A DNA stretch of 64,000 nucleotides from Acanthochromis polyacanthus (GCF_021347895.1 NC_067132.1:9230995-9294994), one strand, 5' to 3'; shown: positions 49,901 to 61,200, counted from the first letter of the stretch. The notes: generated by a model from the sequence alone, not told the origin. Made by a program: numbers and translations.

Positions 49901-49984
49901 CAAGTTAGCGCTATGTTATTAGTATGTGCAGCGTTGTACTTGAGCAGAGCTTCATAGAACCACTAGCATTGTGTGTCAGTAGCA
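46901..49984. other. Gene-free stretch of 3.1 kb
   Basis: No recognised repeat or exon. A TTTA run lies near 49658-49675. The 127-codon minus frame at 49125-49508 and the 100-codon frame at 48214-48516 have no domains. Confidence 0.4.
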
Positions 49985-50486
49985 TACACTACAGTCAAAG
50001 TTTTTGCAGTTTTTCAGACTGACTGACCTTCAGTTATTAAAGTAATGATGGATTGTTGTTTCTCTTTACTTAGCTGATTGGTTCTTGTCATAATATGGAT
50101 TCTAACAGTTGTCATAGGGCTGTCAGCTGTGTACCAACCTGACTTCTGCTCAACACAACTGATGGTCCCAACCCCATTAAGATGTAAGAAATTCCACAAA
50201 TGAACCTTGACAAGGCACACCTGTGAAGTGAAAACCATTTCAGATGAATACTTCATGAAGCTCACGGAGAAAATGCCAAGAGTGTGCAAAGCAGTAATCA
50301 AAGCAAAGGGTGGTTATTTTGAAGAATCTAAAATATAAGACATATTTTGACTTATTTCACACTTTTTTGGTTCCTACATAATTCAATATGTGTTCATTAA
50401 TAGTTTTGATGTAATTTGCAGTGTAAATAAAATAAAGAAAAACCATTAAATAAGAAGGTGTGTCCAAATTTTTGACTGCTAGTGTA
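49985..50486 (+). mobile_element. Tc1/mariner-type element, internally deleted
   Basis: The element is 49987-50484 (498 bp), flanked by TA on both sides (49985-49986 and 50485-50486), the target of Tc1/mariner transposition. The ends read CACTACAGTCAAAGTTTTTG and CAAATTTTTGACTGCTAGTG, an imperfect inverted repeat. It retains the last 29 codons of a transposase (50249-50338); the rest of the gene is deleted, so it is non-autonomous. Confidence 0.8.
50249..50338 (+). pseudogene. Tc1-type transposase, last 29 codons
   Basis: The frame reads YFMKL, then EKMPRVCKAVIKAKGG and YFEESKI before TAA. This matches the conserved C-terminal end that I recall from fish Tc1/mariner transposases (ERMPR-xxxAVIxAKGG). 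The catalytic D,D,E residues are not part of this fragment. The 95-codon minus-strand frame at 50014-50301 is antisense to it and not a gene. Confidence 0.65.
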
Positions 50487-50944
50487 TATTATCTTTGTGT
50501 GTTAGGACAAGGAATATTTAGTCCTAAAGCCTAATATCTGTATGTAGATGATTTTTTACTGGACTGAGCCAAGAACATTGTAGGACAGGCTGTTGCCACA
50601 TGCTCATCCTGTTTTGGCTCCACAAGGTGCAATCTGGTCATAGGAGCATTGTTTCATCATTATTTAAAAAAAAAAAAAAAAAAAAATAACATACAAAATA
50701 TTCAAAAGATGCTGACTACTCACTGCAATGGAGTTTTCCCAGATCTCAGACACTAACTGTGCTCACCAGGCAGCTCACTAGTCAGTTCACTTACAGCAAT
50801 TATGTTTAAGAGTTTATTCCTAATAGTCTCAGACGATCTGGTAGAGTCACTAGTCAGGTATTTATTTAAAAGTATAACATATGACTAACATACTGATTGT
50901 GATAAACAGGACTATGGATTCCAGAGACTTTTTACATATTTAAC
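50487..50944. other. Gene-free stretch with poly-A run
   Basis: It contains an A run of about 22 bases at 50665-50687, possibly the tail of an old retroposon, although no SINE or LINE body is recognisable upstream. Confidence 0.4.
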
Positions 50945-51010
50945 CACACCTGACGTGTACGTCAGCGGGGTTACTGCATTCGCTTTGGTATCTGGCTGGC
51001 TGGGTAAGTA

Positions 51011-51041
<31 letters not shown>

Positions 51042-51290
51042 CCGTTCAGATATCTCTGCAAGAGCTAAAGTCAGGATAATCAAACTTGGCGCTGAAGATC
51101 GGTCTAAGGTCCCCTGCTCAGTTGTGGAGTTAGAGGTCAGCAGATCAAGGTCAAAGTCACAGGGGTCACTTAGCACATTTCTTGCATATTGCATCATTTG
51201 TATAGGAAGGGATATATGTAGGATGATCAAAATTGATACAGACTATTATGCATGGGTGTGGTTCTGCCATCTACTGAGGGCTCGTCTAGT
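50945..51290 (+). repeat. Possible decayed dispersed repeat with internal (GT)n
   Basis: A GT run (51010-51037) is followed by TATGTCCGTTCAGATATCTC, then CAGGATAATCAAACTTGGCG and AGGTCAAAGTCACAGGGGTC. The ordered words resemble dispersed repeats of fish in which a TGTCCGTCC tract precedes an AAACTTGG block and an AGGTCAAAGGTCA block. Neither a second copy in this window nor terminal repeats were found. Confidence 0.4.
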
Positions 51291-52256
51291 TGCTGCTTGG
51301 ATATGTTTTTGCAATATAGCATCTGCTTGACAGTGAATGGAAACACGGCTGTGCTGTGTCTTATCTGTGTCACTGTCACTGTCCCTGTCACATTGTCTTT
51401 CTCCTCCACCGTCATTCTCTCGGCTCTTATGCGACAGTAAATGTTGTGGTCATGACAGCCATCAGGGGTCTGGGGTTTCTGCAGGGAAGACAATTACTTT
51501 CCATCCTTTCCATCGCTGAATGCTAAGCTCTGAGAGTCCTGGAGTGAAATGAAAGCAGCCTCCCACCTGTTTCCAGACACAGCTTTTTCCTCCTTGTGTC
51601 TATGTAGATACACTCGTTTGTCTGCGTCTGTTTACTGTCTGTCCGTCGCTCTCACTCTCTCTCGCTCTCTGTTACATTCTGCTGAGTGCAATGGAGAATA
51701 GCAGGTGGATTTGTGGCCCACGCTTCTCGCTCTATGTTTAACCTGTGAGATTCTACACCCCCTGAGGTGGTGTGACACGTCTCTCCCAATGGGTGCCTGC
51801 TTGAGTATAATTAAACTTTGGTGGAAACTAAACTTGTGTCAGTGACTGCTGCCATCAGCAATGTGACTGAAGTCAGTTTTCTTATTGTTCTGGTATTCTC
51901 TTGATAGTGCAGCGTGACATTTTCTCAGATTTATGTAACTTTTTAATGACTTATGTAGTGAGTAGTTTTATATATTCTTGTGACAGCAGAAGAAGCTAAG
52001 ACAAAGCAAATTTTGACAGCAGAGGTCTATGAAACCTCAACGTACAGAGCCTTATTTATTGATATAACATTTTTCATAAATGTAAAATGATTGCACATTT
52101 TTAAAAACATCTCATCAATGTGTGTTGTTGTGGACTTTGTGTTTAAGACATTGAAGGCATTTCAGTAGCATTTTTCAGATATTTGCTTCACAATATACCT
52201 CTACAGGGCAGTAGATTGTGGTGAAAGTGGCCACATTTCCAAACAACTGGTCTTAT
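51291..52256. other. Gene-free stretch
   Basis: Nothing recognised. A CTGTCACTGTCACTGTCCCT mini-repeat lies near 51365-51390 and a pyrimidine-rich patch at 51640-51670. Confidence 0.4.
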
Positions 52257-53181
52257 TTAAAGCTGCTGTCCGGAGTTTGAATCGCAGTGTCTCCCAAAAC
52301 ACTGTTGGTCCCACCCTCCGTCCCTCTAATGTTGCCCCTTTATTTGTGCACGCGCGCAGTACATGAGAGAAGTGCCCGGAGTGCTGCAGCATCTTGCCTG
52401 TTTTGCTGTTTTCCACTCTTCTACATTTAGTACATTTAGTAAATAATAAAGGAATTACGTTAGAATGCTGTATTGAGTCTAACTTGTCCTAATACCAAAA
52501 TAACATGAATCTGCTAGGACGAACGAGTAAAGTTTCAATATGTGATTACACTCGTGTATCCCTCTCGATGACGTTGTTTATCAAACTTAGTGCATTTACG
52601 CGTGCATATGTGTTACATTGTTTATTTATTTCTATCTAGAGTTCAGAATTGCATGACTCCTCTGATGAAGAGTATGTCCCAGACGCCCCAACATCTTCCT
52701 CCAGAGGTCGGGCATCTAAACGAAGCCGTCAGGCGGGCTATGGAGGCCGTGGTCGGGGAGCGACGCGAGCACCCCGAGCCAAAAAACGTCCTGCAGTCTC
52801 TTGGCCTGACAAGCCGTGGGATTGGTAACTTTTCTGGAAGTTGCTGATCCCTGATGCTCTCTCCTCCACAAGCAAAACAAATGTGCGCACGGTTACGTAG
52901 TGCGTAGCTCGCCCACCTCTTCATGGCTTGCTTGCTGTGCGCGTAACCGTTGATTGACAGCATGACAAAGCTGAAGCTCGAACTTGATTGGTCGGCAGCA
53001 ACCGGCGCTTTTTGGAATAACATGGGGGTCTATGAGAGGAAGGCGGAGCTCAGGAATAAATTTTCATATCGCGTTATACTAACTTTATATTATAGTATCG
53101 AACTAGACTAACACATTTGAGCTTTGTTAAAAAATGATACATAAATTGAAAACAAACGGAAACTCCGGACAGCAGCTTTAA
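52257..53181 (+). mobile_element. TTAA-flanked DNA transposon, copy 2 (917 bp)
   Basis: The element is 52261-53177, bounded by TTAA at 52257-52260 and 53178-53181, with AGCTGCTGTCCGGAGTTT inverted ends. It is the inverted counterpart of copy 1 (2384-3284), with very high similarity along its whole length. Differences are mostly single bases, plus small indels (near ATTAGTACATTTAGTA at 52432 and at 52565-52585). The high similarity suggests that both copies moved recently or from the same active source. It carries an exon-like segment at 52640-52828 on the plus strand. Confidence 0.85.
52640..52828 (+). pseudogene. Exon-like remnant inside TTAA transposon copy 2
   Basis: The segment follows a pyrimidine-rich acceptor-like site (TTTCTATCTAG, ending 52639). 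It encodes SSELHDSSDEEYVPDAP, then an Arg/Gly/Lys-rich stretch, and ends SWPDKPWDW with a stop overlapping a possible GT donor (GTAACT at 52825). The only difference that I see from copy 1 in this frame is GAT versus GAC (both Asp). The same change would be Met/Thr in the overlapping plus frame (52590-52847) and Ile/Val in the antisense 126-codon frame (52643-53023). I infer that this frame is the real one. The downstream transposase exons are absent in both copies. Confidence 0.5.
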
Positions 53182-53541
53182 ACATAGGTATGGAAACTGG
53201 GTAATAATGTTTTTACTATTGGGCAGCAACAGCTCCTATACAACATGAAGTTGCATCTACACGCAGACTATTAAAGTCAATACCATGCAAATGACGCACA
53301 CAGCAACTTTGTTCAACCCTTGTTAGAAGAGAGACCATGTCACCCTCAACCATCTGGAATTCATCACAACTAAACTACAATTCTACAATTCTACAATTTC
53401 ATTTAGCAGACGCTTTTGTCCAAAGCGACGTACAACACAAGCAAGAATTCAGACATAAGGAAAAGCCTGTAGTAAGTGCAAAAGTGCTTCAAGTGCGATT
53501 GGTCAAAGGTGTTGCCATCAAGTTGCAGAAGAATTGCTACA

Positions 53542-53567
53542 CCCCCCCCCCCCCCCCCCCCCCCCCC
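53542..53567 (+). repeat. Poly-C run of 26 bases followed by a T-rich run
   Basis: A homopolymer of C followed by TTTGTTTTTTTTGTG. On the minus strand it is a G run able to form unusual structures, and its length is liable to sequencing or polymerase error. Confidence 0.9.
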
Positions 53568-53662
53568 TTTGTTTTTTTTTGTGTTTTTTCAACTTTATCA
53601 GTGCTAAATAAGTGCTGGGTTTTGGACCACCTGACTTATTCTACCCCTAAGGTGGAGTCAGA

Positions 53663-54283
53663 TTAAGTGCCTGGGTGTTCTCTGAACAATTGAGTCTTCA
53701 ATTGTCTCTTAAAAGTAGAAAGGGACTCAGCAGAACGCACAGAGTTTGGTAGATTGTTCCACCATTTGGGAACAACAGAGGAGAAGAGTCTGGCTAGAGA
53801 TATCAAGCCGTGTTGGGCTGGAAGCACCAGGCGTCTCTCACATGCAGAGCAAAGTGGACGTGAAGGGGAGTAGACCTGGATCAGGGAATCCAGGTAGGCT
53901 GGGGCCGTTCTTGTAAATGTTTTGTAAGCCAGGAGGAGACTTTTGAATTTGATTCTGGCTGCAACTGGAAGCCAGTGAAGGGAGCTAAACAGGGGAGTGA
54001 CATGAGCTCTTTTGGGCTGGTTGAAGATCAGACGTGCTGCTGCATTCTGGATCATCTGTAGAGGTTTGACTGTACATGCAGGGAGACCTGCCAGAAGAGA
54101 GTTGCAGTAGTCAATGCGTGACATCACAAGAGCCTGAACCAGAAGTTGTGTGGCCTGTTGGGTCAGGAAGGATCTGATCTTCCTGATGTTGTCGAGGGCA
54201 TAACGACAGGACTCGTCGAAACTCGAGGTTGAGAAGGTGGAGTTCTGGTCAAAAATAAGAGCCCTGTTGGCCCAGTGTTGCAT
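53663..54283 (-). pseudogene. LINE reverse transcriptase C-terminal fragment
   Basis: A minus-strand frame of 206 codons without stops. Landmarks are SRIDYCNSLL at residues 55-64, IQNAAAR at 78-84, SLHWLPV at 101-107 and a final STFKRQLKTQLF. These match the same segment of the L2 fragment at 5566-6597, but the sequence differs throughout, so it is a separate L2 subfamily. The catalytic YADD motif lies upstream of the truncation and is missing, so it is inactive. The first ATG is internal and not a true start. Confidence 0.85.
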
Positions 54284-54300
54284 GTTCTGGTGGCAGTGTG

Positions 54301-55330
54301 AAGATGAGGAGGGACAGGAAGAAACACACTTCTCTCATCCGTTTCATAGTGCAGAAATAAAATGTGAATACCATAAAAAATTAAGAATAAATATAAGGTA
54401 AATGAAAAAAGACTAAACTAAAAAACACAAGCATACATCAGACACAATCATAGTCTCTGACAATGAGTGAAATTAATGTGACTGCAGTAATCTGTTATTA
54501 TATACAGTATAATGTACAGGAGTCCTGAATGATCAACTATTATGTTAATTATACATAGTGTAGGTGACATTTATACAAGGTATAGAATATAATTCTACAT
54601 AGTGCAGCGTAAATGCTAGCTATAGATAGTATAGAACATAAATATCTGTGATACGGTATAAATAATAAATAATACAGTGCAAATGGTAATTAACATGGTA
54701 GGTGTGTAATCACACACAGAACAGTTTAACAAAGTCTGTAGGAGTTGTGTACATACTATCATGTACATATATAATGTGCATTGTGTGTATTTTTAGTTTG
54801 GAGGTGATGGGTGTGTGTGTGTAGGTCTACATGTGTTGTAGCCGCAGGGTGTTCAACAGTCTGACTGCCTGTGGGAAGAAGCTGCTGCAGAAGCTTGATG
54901 TGCGATCTCTTTCCTGATGGGTGGAAAACAGTCCATTGAGGGGAGGGAGGGGTCCTTTATGATGAGGTGGCCCTGCATATGCAGTGTTCCTAGCAGATGA
55001 GCCAGGAGGGAGGCACCGGTGACGATTTGCTCCACTGTCTTGATCACACGTTGCAGAGATCTGCGATCCACTTCTGTGCAATTTCCAAACCACGTGGTCA
55101 AACAGCCAGTCAGGACGCTCTCCACAGGAGCCCTGAGAAGGTGGTCAGGATGGGAGTTGGAAGGGTGGTTCTCTTCAGTCTCCTCAGGAAGTGCAGGCGT
55201 TGTTATGCTTTCTCCTTACCTCAATAGTCAGTGGGAAAGAATGCTAAATCACTGGGTGGCCTTTAGGAGCGAGTGAAGCCTCTAAATGACTGCTCCTCTG
55301 AGGGTACAGATGGAGACGGACAGGTACTTC
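54301..55330 (-). mobile_element. Second LINE fragment, frameshifted, minus strand
   Basis: A relic of a non-LTR retrotransposon lying directly upstream of the Maui-like LINE. The coding remnant is at 54830-55215. The AT-rich tract 54310-54820 (with AATACAGTGCAAATGG and TACATATATAATGTGCATTG words) is probably its 3' untranslated region. It resembles the lineage of the plus-strand remnant at 43510-43719 rather than L2. Confidence 0.55.
54830..55215 (-). pseudogene. LINE reverse transcriptase C-terminus, frameshifted
   Basis: The minus strand encodes RLHFLRRLKRT (about 55170-55205), then SVLTGCLTTWFGNCTE and VDRRSLQRVIKT. After a frameshift near 54925 it continues as RTSSFCSSFFPQAVRLLNT and a stop. 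This is the usual order in fish LINE C-termini: an RL-FLR-L segment, an SVL-xxTxW-GN segment, a DR-LQRV segment and a SFFP-A-RLLN ending. The frameshift and the lack of catalytic motifs mark it as dead. Confidence 0.65.
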
Positions 55331-57009
55331 AGTGAAGAGGTCATAGATGGGCAGGAAGACCTGCTGACTTGGTGGAAATAAATCATCCAGAAATAATATA
55401 TTTGTGCATAGCAGCCCCTAGTCTGTATTAAAAGGTGTGTTTGGCATAGTTGGTAATACCGTTTCCCATCTGTACAAATCATTAAGGCCAGATAAGGAGA
55501 GATCTTTAAGCTTCAAAGAGAAAACTGTGTTTTTGTTATTGCACAGACATGGACTACAATTCCCTCATATTTATTTGCACTTTCACTTGACATTATTCAT
55601 TGTTCCCTTTTTTTATTCAGGTAAAGTGCACCTTAAGCTGTAGCACAAGTTGCATTATTATTTTTGTGTGATTTTTTTCAGAAGTATAACGCATTCACTT
55701 GGGGAAAAAATGTCTCCACTGATTTTCAGAGTTTTTTCTGAGTAATTCTGAGAGACGTTTCCATGCAAAAAAAACAATCTGCTGTTTTAAACAAGCTAAT
55801 TATCTTGTTAATTCTGTACAACAGGGCTGTTTCTTGGAATTAGCAAGATAATAAACTCGTTAACCACCACTTTTTATTGGAGCATGCTTTGAATTGTACT
55901 TTACAGGTTAATTAAGAAGGTAGACCATTACCCCTATATGCCCAAGGCTATTTTGAGGGTAATTCCATTACCTTTACTTTTAAGCTCTTATCTTGGTCAT
56001 TACAAGACCTAGCCATACCTACTATATCTGTTTTGTTGTTTGTTTGTTAGACTGTGTTTTTTATTAGAATAGTCTATCCTATCATATGAAATGATCTTCC
56101 ATCATTTCATATGATAGAACTTACTATTTGTTTTCATTCACCTTCATCTCAAGGAAAACAATTCTTTGTATGATAAGATTGTCATGTTCTTACACATTTT
56201 TTTGCCATAAAATGGTGGATATTTATTTGTGGATATTTATTCATGGACATTTATGGATATTTTTTGGCATTATATAGGGAAGAATGTCTGGAATCTGGTA
56301 ATATAAGAACAATGATGGTGGGATGCTGTATGACCTGAAAAAATATGTGCTTACTACTGAACAGACATTAAAGCCACTATATTATTCATGAGTGGGTAAG
56401 CATCCTGCTAACACAGGCACATTGTCAGCAGAAGCAAACCAGGCAAATGGGTGTTTGTCCTCCACTCCTCACATCCCAAACAAACGGCCCCCAACAACAA
56501 TTTTACCCTCCCAGAGTCTTCGCTCACCACTGCCTACCTGTTCACAGGTGACATGCACTTGCAATGAAAAGCAAATCCATTATTTTGTGGTTATTTTTCA
56601 TACAAAATGGATTTCAATGTAGGCTTGAGTCAACGTAGAAATTTGCAGTAATTTCGAACATAGATGACTCTTTGGTTCACATTGGTCAAAGGGTAAATTC
56701 TGCTATTTCATTTGATATGCAGTAGGTCTGTGTTGCCTGACTTATTCACCTAAAAAGCCTGAGTATTGACATTAACAAGAAATCCAGAAAAATACAACTT
56801 TGCAGAGGTTTTCTTTTGTCTTCCTAACATTATTACTTAGATATGCACAAATATGTGACAATCAACATTCAAAGCAATATTCTAGTTCTGCACTGTCCTT
56901 TGATATCTGTTCCATATCTATGTGATAATGAGTTATTCAAAGCAGAGTAATACATGTGGCGATAGGACACAGAGCTGTATGTAGATTGTAGCTAAAAGGA
57001 AATCTGAAG
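55331..57009. other. Gene-free stretch
   Basis: AT-rich. A short direct repeat (GGATATTTATTTGTGGATATTTATTC) lies near 56216-56262, and a palindromic pair of AT-CATATGAAATGAT words lies around 56081-56117. No coding signal. Confidence 0.4.
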
Positions 57010-57011
57010 TA

Positions 57012-57380
57012 CACTAGCATTCAAAAGTTTGGGGTCACTTAAAAATGTCCTTATTTTTGAAAGAAAAGCATTTTTTTTTCAATGAAGATCATTTTAAACT
57101 AATCAGAAATACAGCCTAGACATTGCTAATGTGGTAAATAACTATCCTAGCTGAAAGTGACTGATTTTTATGGAATATCTCCATAGGGGTACAGAGGAAC
57201 ATTTCCAGCAACCATCACTCCTGTGTTCTAATGCTACATTGTGTTAGCTAATGGTGTTGAAAGGCTCATTGATGATTAGAAAACCCTTGGTGCAATTATG
57301 TTACTACAGGAATAAAAGTCTGAGTTTTCTTTGAAAACATGAAATTGTCCGTGGTGACCCCAAACTTTTGAATGGTAGTG
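57012..57380 (+). mobile_element. Miniature inverted-repeat element, family M copy 2 (most complete)
   Basis: The ends read CACTAGCATTCAAAAGTTTG and CAAACTTTTGAATGGTAGTG, an inverted repeat of about 28 bp that includes GGGGTCAC/GTGACCCC. The internal blocks are shared with copies at 33319-33580 and 61376-61739. It includes the segment with TCATTGATGATTAGAAAACC that copy 1 lacks. There is no coding region, and the flanking dinucleotides do not match cleanly (TA on the left, TT on the right). Confidence 0.8.
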
Positions 57381-57565
57381 TTCATTCAAAATGATTTTTC
57401 TCACTAACACTGAAATTATTAAAAAGCTCAAGTCATGCAGTTGTGATATGTACTCCACGTTACTGCAATTAATATTGTGACAGCAATTCGGCAGAGAAGA
57501 GGGGATGTGAATTTGGATATAAGGTCAGGTTCTAAGTGTTAAATTACCAAAACTTGGAAAACAGC

Positions 57566-57940
57566 GAGGAGCTGCACAGTGGCACAGTGGTTAGCATTTT
57601 CACCTTGCAGCAAGAAGATCCCCGGTTTAAATACCGGCCTGGGCCTGGGATCTTTCTGCATGGAGTTTGCATGTTCTCCCTGTGCATGTGTGGGTTTTCT
57701 CCGGGAACTCCTGCTTCCTCCCACAGTCCAAAAATATGCTGAGGTTAATTGATGACTCAAAATTGCCCGTAAGTGTGAATGTGAGAGTGATTGTGTGTCT
57801 GTATATGTAGCCCTGTGACAGACTGGCGACCTGTCCAGGGTGTCTCCTGCCTTCGCCCGAGTCAGCTGGGATAGGCTCCAGCCCCCCCTGCCACCCTAGT
57901 GAGGATAAAGCGGTGTATAGAGGATGGATGGATGGATGGA
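57566..57940 (+). repeat. tRNA-derived SINE with (GGAT)n tail
   Basis: The head has an A box near 57581-57595 (GGCACAGTGGTTAGC) and a B-box-like GGTTTAAATACC at 57623-57634. The body contains GGAGTTTGCATGTTCTCCCT, TTCCTCCCACAGTCCAAAAA, GACTGGCGACCTGTCCAGGG and GCTGGGATAGGCTCCAGCCC, words found in a widespread fish SINE family. It ends in GGATGGATGGATGGA, a tail type shared with RTE-like LINEs, which are the likely source of its reverse transcriptase. Confidence 0.85.
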
Positions 57941-57957
57941 AAGCAGTCAGAGAGCGC

Positions 57958-58200
57958 AGTACTCCATCAAGGCTGCTCAGTCGTATCATTTCTAGCAGCT
58001 AAAATTTTGAAAAAAATTGTGGATCCAGACTGCAAGCTGCATCACTGCCAAAATCTAATCATTTGGTCCACGGGTCATTTCTGACATTTCCTGAAATTTT
58101 CTTCAATATTGTTGCTAACAAATGGACAGACAAACAGACTGACAGACAAACCAATGCCGATAACTCCACCAAGGCTCCACCTCCTTGGCGGAGTAATAAA
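57958..58200 (-). repeat. Dispersed repeat of the CTCCGCCAAGG type, minus orientation
   Basis: The inverted relative of 37695-37880. On the minus strand it opens TTACTCCGCCAAGGAGGTGG, has a TTTGTCTGTCAGTCTGTTTG tract, then AAATTTCAGGAAATGTCAGA and AGATTTTGGCAGTGATGCAG. It starts within about 20 bp of the SINE tail. Confidence 0.55.
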
Positions 58201-61200
58201 ATGATAGAACTGCTATTTGCCCAATCGTAAACCCCTAAACAGTTGCTTATGTTAACAAAAAGACCAATTAACTTTTATTCATTGAAAAGATGCCGTCAGC
58301 AGATCATCTTGGCAAACAGAGAGAGATAACACATTCAGATTAAAGCAGTATGATACACAAAATGGCCTGCAAGGTCTGCATGGAGCTATTCCTTCCACCT
58401 CTGTGGGGTTCCTTATGTCTGACTCAGTAATGTCATTGGAATGATGCCAAGGATGTCATCTGCATTCCACTCAGGAGACAATTCAAAGCACCAACAGACT
58501 CTGCAGCTCCGATGCTCAATGTTACGCTATGCAGCATCCCATTCCCTCAGCACTTAGACAGAAGGCTTGATCCTTCTAGAAAATGTTTGCGCATCTGCAT
58601 CCCTGTCAGTGAATGCATAGTTTTTCAGTTATAGGGAATTTTCATAGCCTTATTCACAAGTCACATGCACACAGTAACAAATCTAAAAATAAAATCATTT
58701 AACAGTGAAAACATACCAAACAGATCTGGTCTAGTGACTCATATTATGACAACTTTCATCTTTTGAATCAACATTTCTATGTTTATTAATTTTAATATGC
58801 CTGTTGCTTAAGACAGAATATGCAATTAATCATGGAGGACTGGGGATTCTGTACTCCAAACACTGATCTCATGTAATTTACAGGAGTGAAAGGCAATGCT
58901 GTGTGGCCATGCAGCTGAGAAAACAGAAGGGAAAAGTGGCAGAGCATTTACAACTGTTGAAATTAAAGGTGGCCATCCACACAAAAACTCCAACCTAACT
59001 TGTTGGCTTCATGGTATATTGTTGTACTTAAAAGTAAATTATTACACGCAAGACGGTTTTAATGTCTTAATCTGGCCATTCTTCAGCAATTACGCTGAGA
59101 GTCTCGTTAAATAGCAATTTTTTTAAAAACACTATATCCACAAACAAAAAGGAAAGCTGAGCAATTAAAAGGTCTTCTTGCAAAGACTTCTCCTGTAAAA
59201 CAGCCTTCCACAATAAGCACTCAGCTGCATCATCTGCTCTGGTTCCCATTCCACTTTCCATCTGATCTCCATTTCCTCTGGTCATTCCAAGTGCTCTAGT
59301 TCACGTCCTCGCTAAATAATTACAAAAGGCCCATCCTCACCTGTCAGAACGGCCAGACCCTCTGCTAAGAGTATGACAGCCATCTTGTCCCCTCGCTGCT
59401 CTACTTCCATTAGCGTTACTGGTCGTTGTGACTTCAGGCCCATTCCAGGGTCAGGGCCCTCCACTATGGGCTGTAATTGCAGTGCGTCGAGCACTTGAGA
59501 GCTGCTGCACCCACCTAATGAATTGTCACCCAGTTTAATATGAAATTACATGAGGGTGAATCGTAATAGATTAACAGGGTTGGCAAGGTTACTCTCAAAG
59601 GATAATCCATTGCAAATTGCTGATTACCTGCCTAAAATTATTATAAGGAACAAGGGAAGTGGATTTCTCTGCCAAAGTGATATAATCTGATCTTTCTTAC
59701 CCATCACTGGATTACTCAGCGCAAAGAGGGAGACAGATGCTAATCCTCATCTTGCTTTAAAGGGTAATGGCCATTAGCTTGTTCTTAAAGTAGCTGCAAA
59801 GGACACTGGAACTTTTAATCATGGTGATATCAGTTTGATAATTGTTCCCATAATTCTAGCCTTAAGGTAGCTCACACATTTAATTTATTTAAGTACTGTA
59901 CCTCATTAGGACTGACTTACTCACTAATGTATCAGCCATGATTATGATTTGCCTGTTTTTGTAAAGTTATTTCAGTAATAGAGCCTTCCCACTTTCAATT
60001 AAATGAAAATGCTGGTTTACTTTAGCTAGGCCTTCTGGTTTCATAACCAATAGGACAGTACTTTGTGTAAAAAAGGAGTAAAATGTGAACCTCCTTCTTC
60101 TTTGAAGGCTATTAGAGATTATGCTAAGCCTTGTTCTTGAAACGGCTACAGAGCACACAGAACTGTTTATCATATCGACATTGGTTTAATAATTATTCTT
60201 AAAGATTCCAGCTATAATTTATGTGAGTATTTCATCAAAGCTGACTCACTCCTTACTGTATCAGTCTACAGCCATAAGAACAATTTACTTGTATTTTAAC
60301 ATGGAAATTGTGTAACAAGACCTTCACTTTCTCAGTAATGTTTTTCGGCTTGTTGTTTTGATCAACACTGTTTAATTTTCTGTTATCTGGGAACACAGTA
60401 AAATCTCTAAAAGCAGATCCAAAGGAAAGGGAACATAAGCAGCCCGAGGGTCCGGCAGTTTATAAACAATGCAACCGTTCAGTCACATTATCTAAAGCAT
60501 CTTCAAGCTAAAATCAATGTTGGATGCATCTGAAATGTTGATAATATTCCTGCAAGTCAGTGCACACAAGCTCTCTGTCAAAGTTAAGCCAGAAAGTCTG
60601 TCTGAGACTGTGAGGATAGCGGCAGCAGTACCCAGGGCCAAGGATGAAATAACAATGCGCAAAAAAGTGCAGTTCCCCAAATGAACACTTGAGGCTGGCC
60701 CCCAGTGCTCATAGGCCCTCATGTTAAAACTGTACAACTTTACACCAGAAATAAACATGTTTATAGTCTGGCACAATAACAGTTTGTGGTCTCTTCAGCT
60801 TCTTTACTTGTTCATGAAAACTGCACCAACAATAACTCACCTTTTAAAAGTATATTCAGAATTTATTAAGAAATATGTACAATTAAGGATGTGGTTGTCC
60901 TGAGTGACAGGTGGGGACCATCTGAGTATCAAAGTCTTGTGGGAACCAATGAATCATGGAGAGTGATATTTCTATACAGTCAATGAGCAGCCCAAAGCGG
61001 TTAGCACAGTCAGACACTGCATCTCATAAGATATGAAGCAGGACCATATTCTATATAGTTCTGAAATATTACATCATGGCTTTGGCTAATTATTTGTTCA
61101 GGTAGCTGATTTACATAAAAGTAATATGCAGTCATTTTACAGACAAGTTGCTTTAATTATTTTTTTTCGGCAAAAGCAGAAGTAAGTTCTGGTGTTCATT

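Larger units (their letters stand above)
53372..54300 (-). mobile_element. 5'-truncated L2-clade (Maui-like) LINE
   Basis: The 3' end on the minus strand is the ATTCTACAATTCTACAATTT tail at about 53378-53398. It is joined to CATTTAGCAGACGCTTTTGT and CCAAAGCGACGTACAA, a 3' untranslated motif that I recall from fish L2/Maui elements. The 206-codon reverse-transcriptase end lies at 53663-54283. A poly-C run (53542-53567) next to T runs sits inside the 3' untranslated region. The 5' boundary is near 54290-54310, directly next to another LINE fragment. Confidence 0.8.

Noticed and set aside
50014..50301. 95-codon minus-strand frame
   Set aside because: It is antisense to the Tc1 transposase terminus and has no domain.
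57915..57940. (GGAT)n run as an independent microsatellite
   Set aside because: It is the 3' tail of the SINE at 57566.
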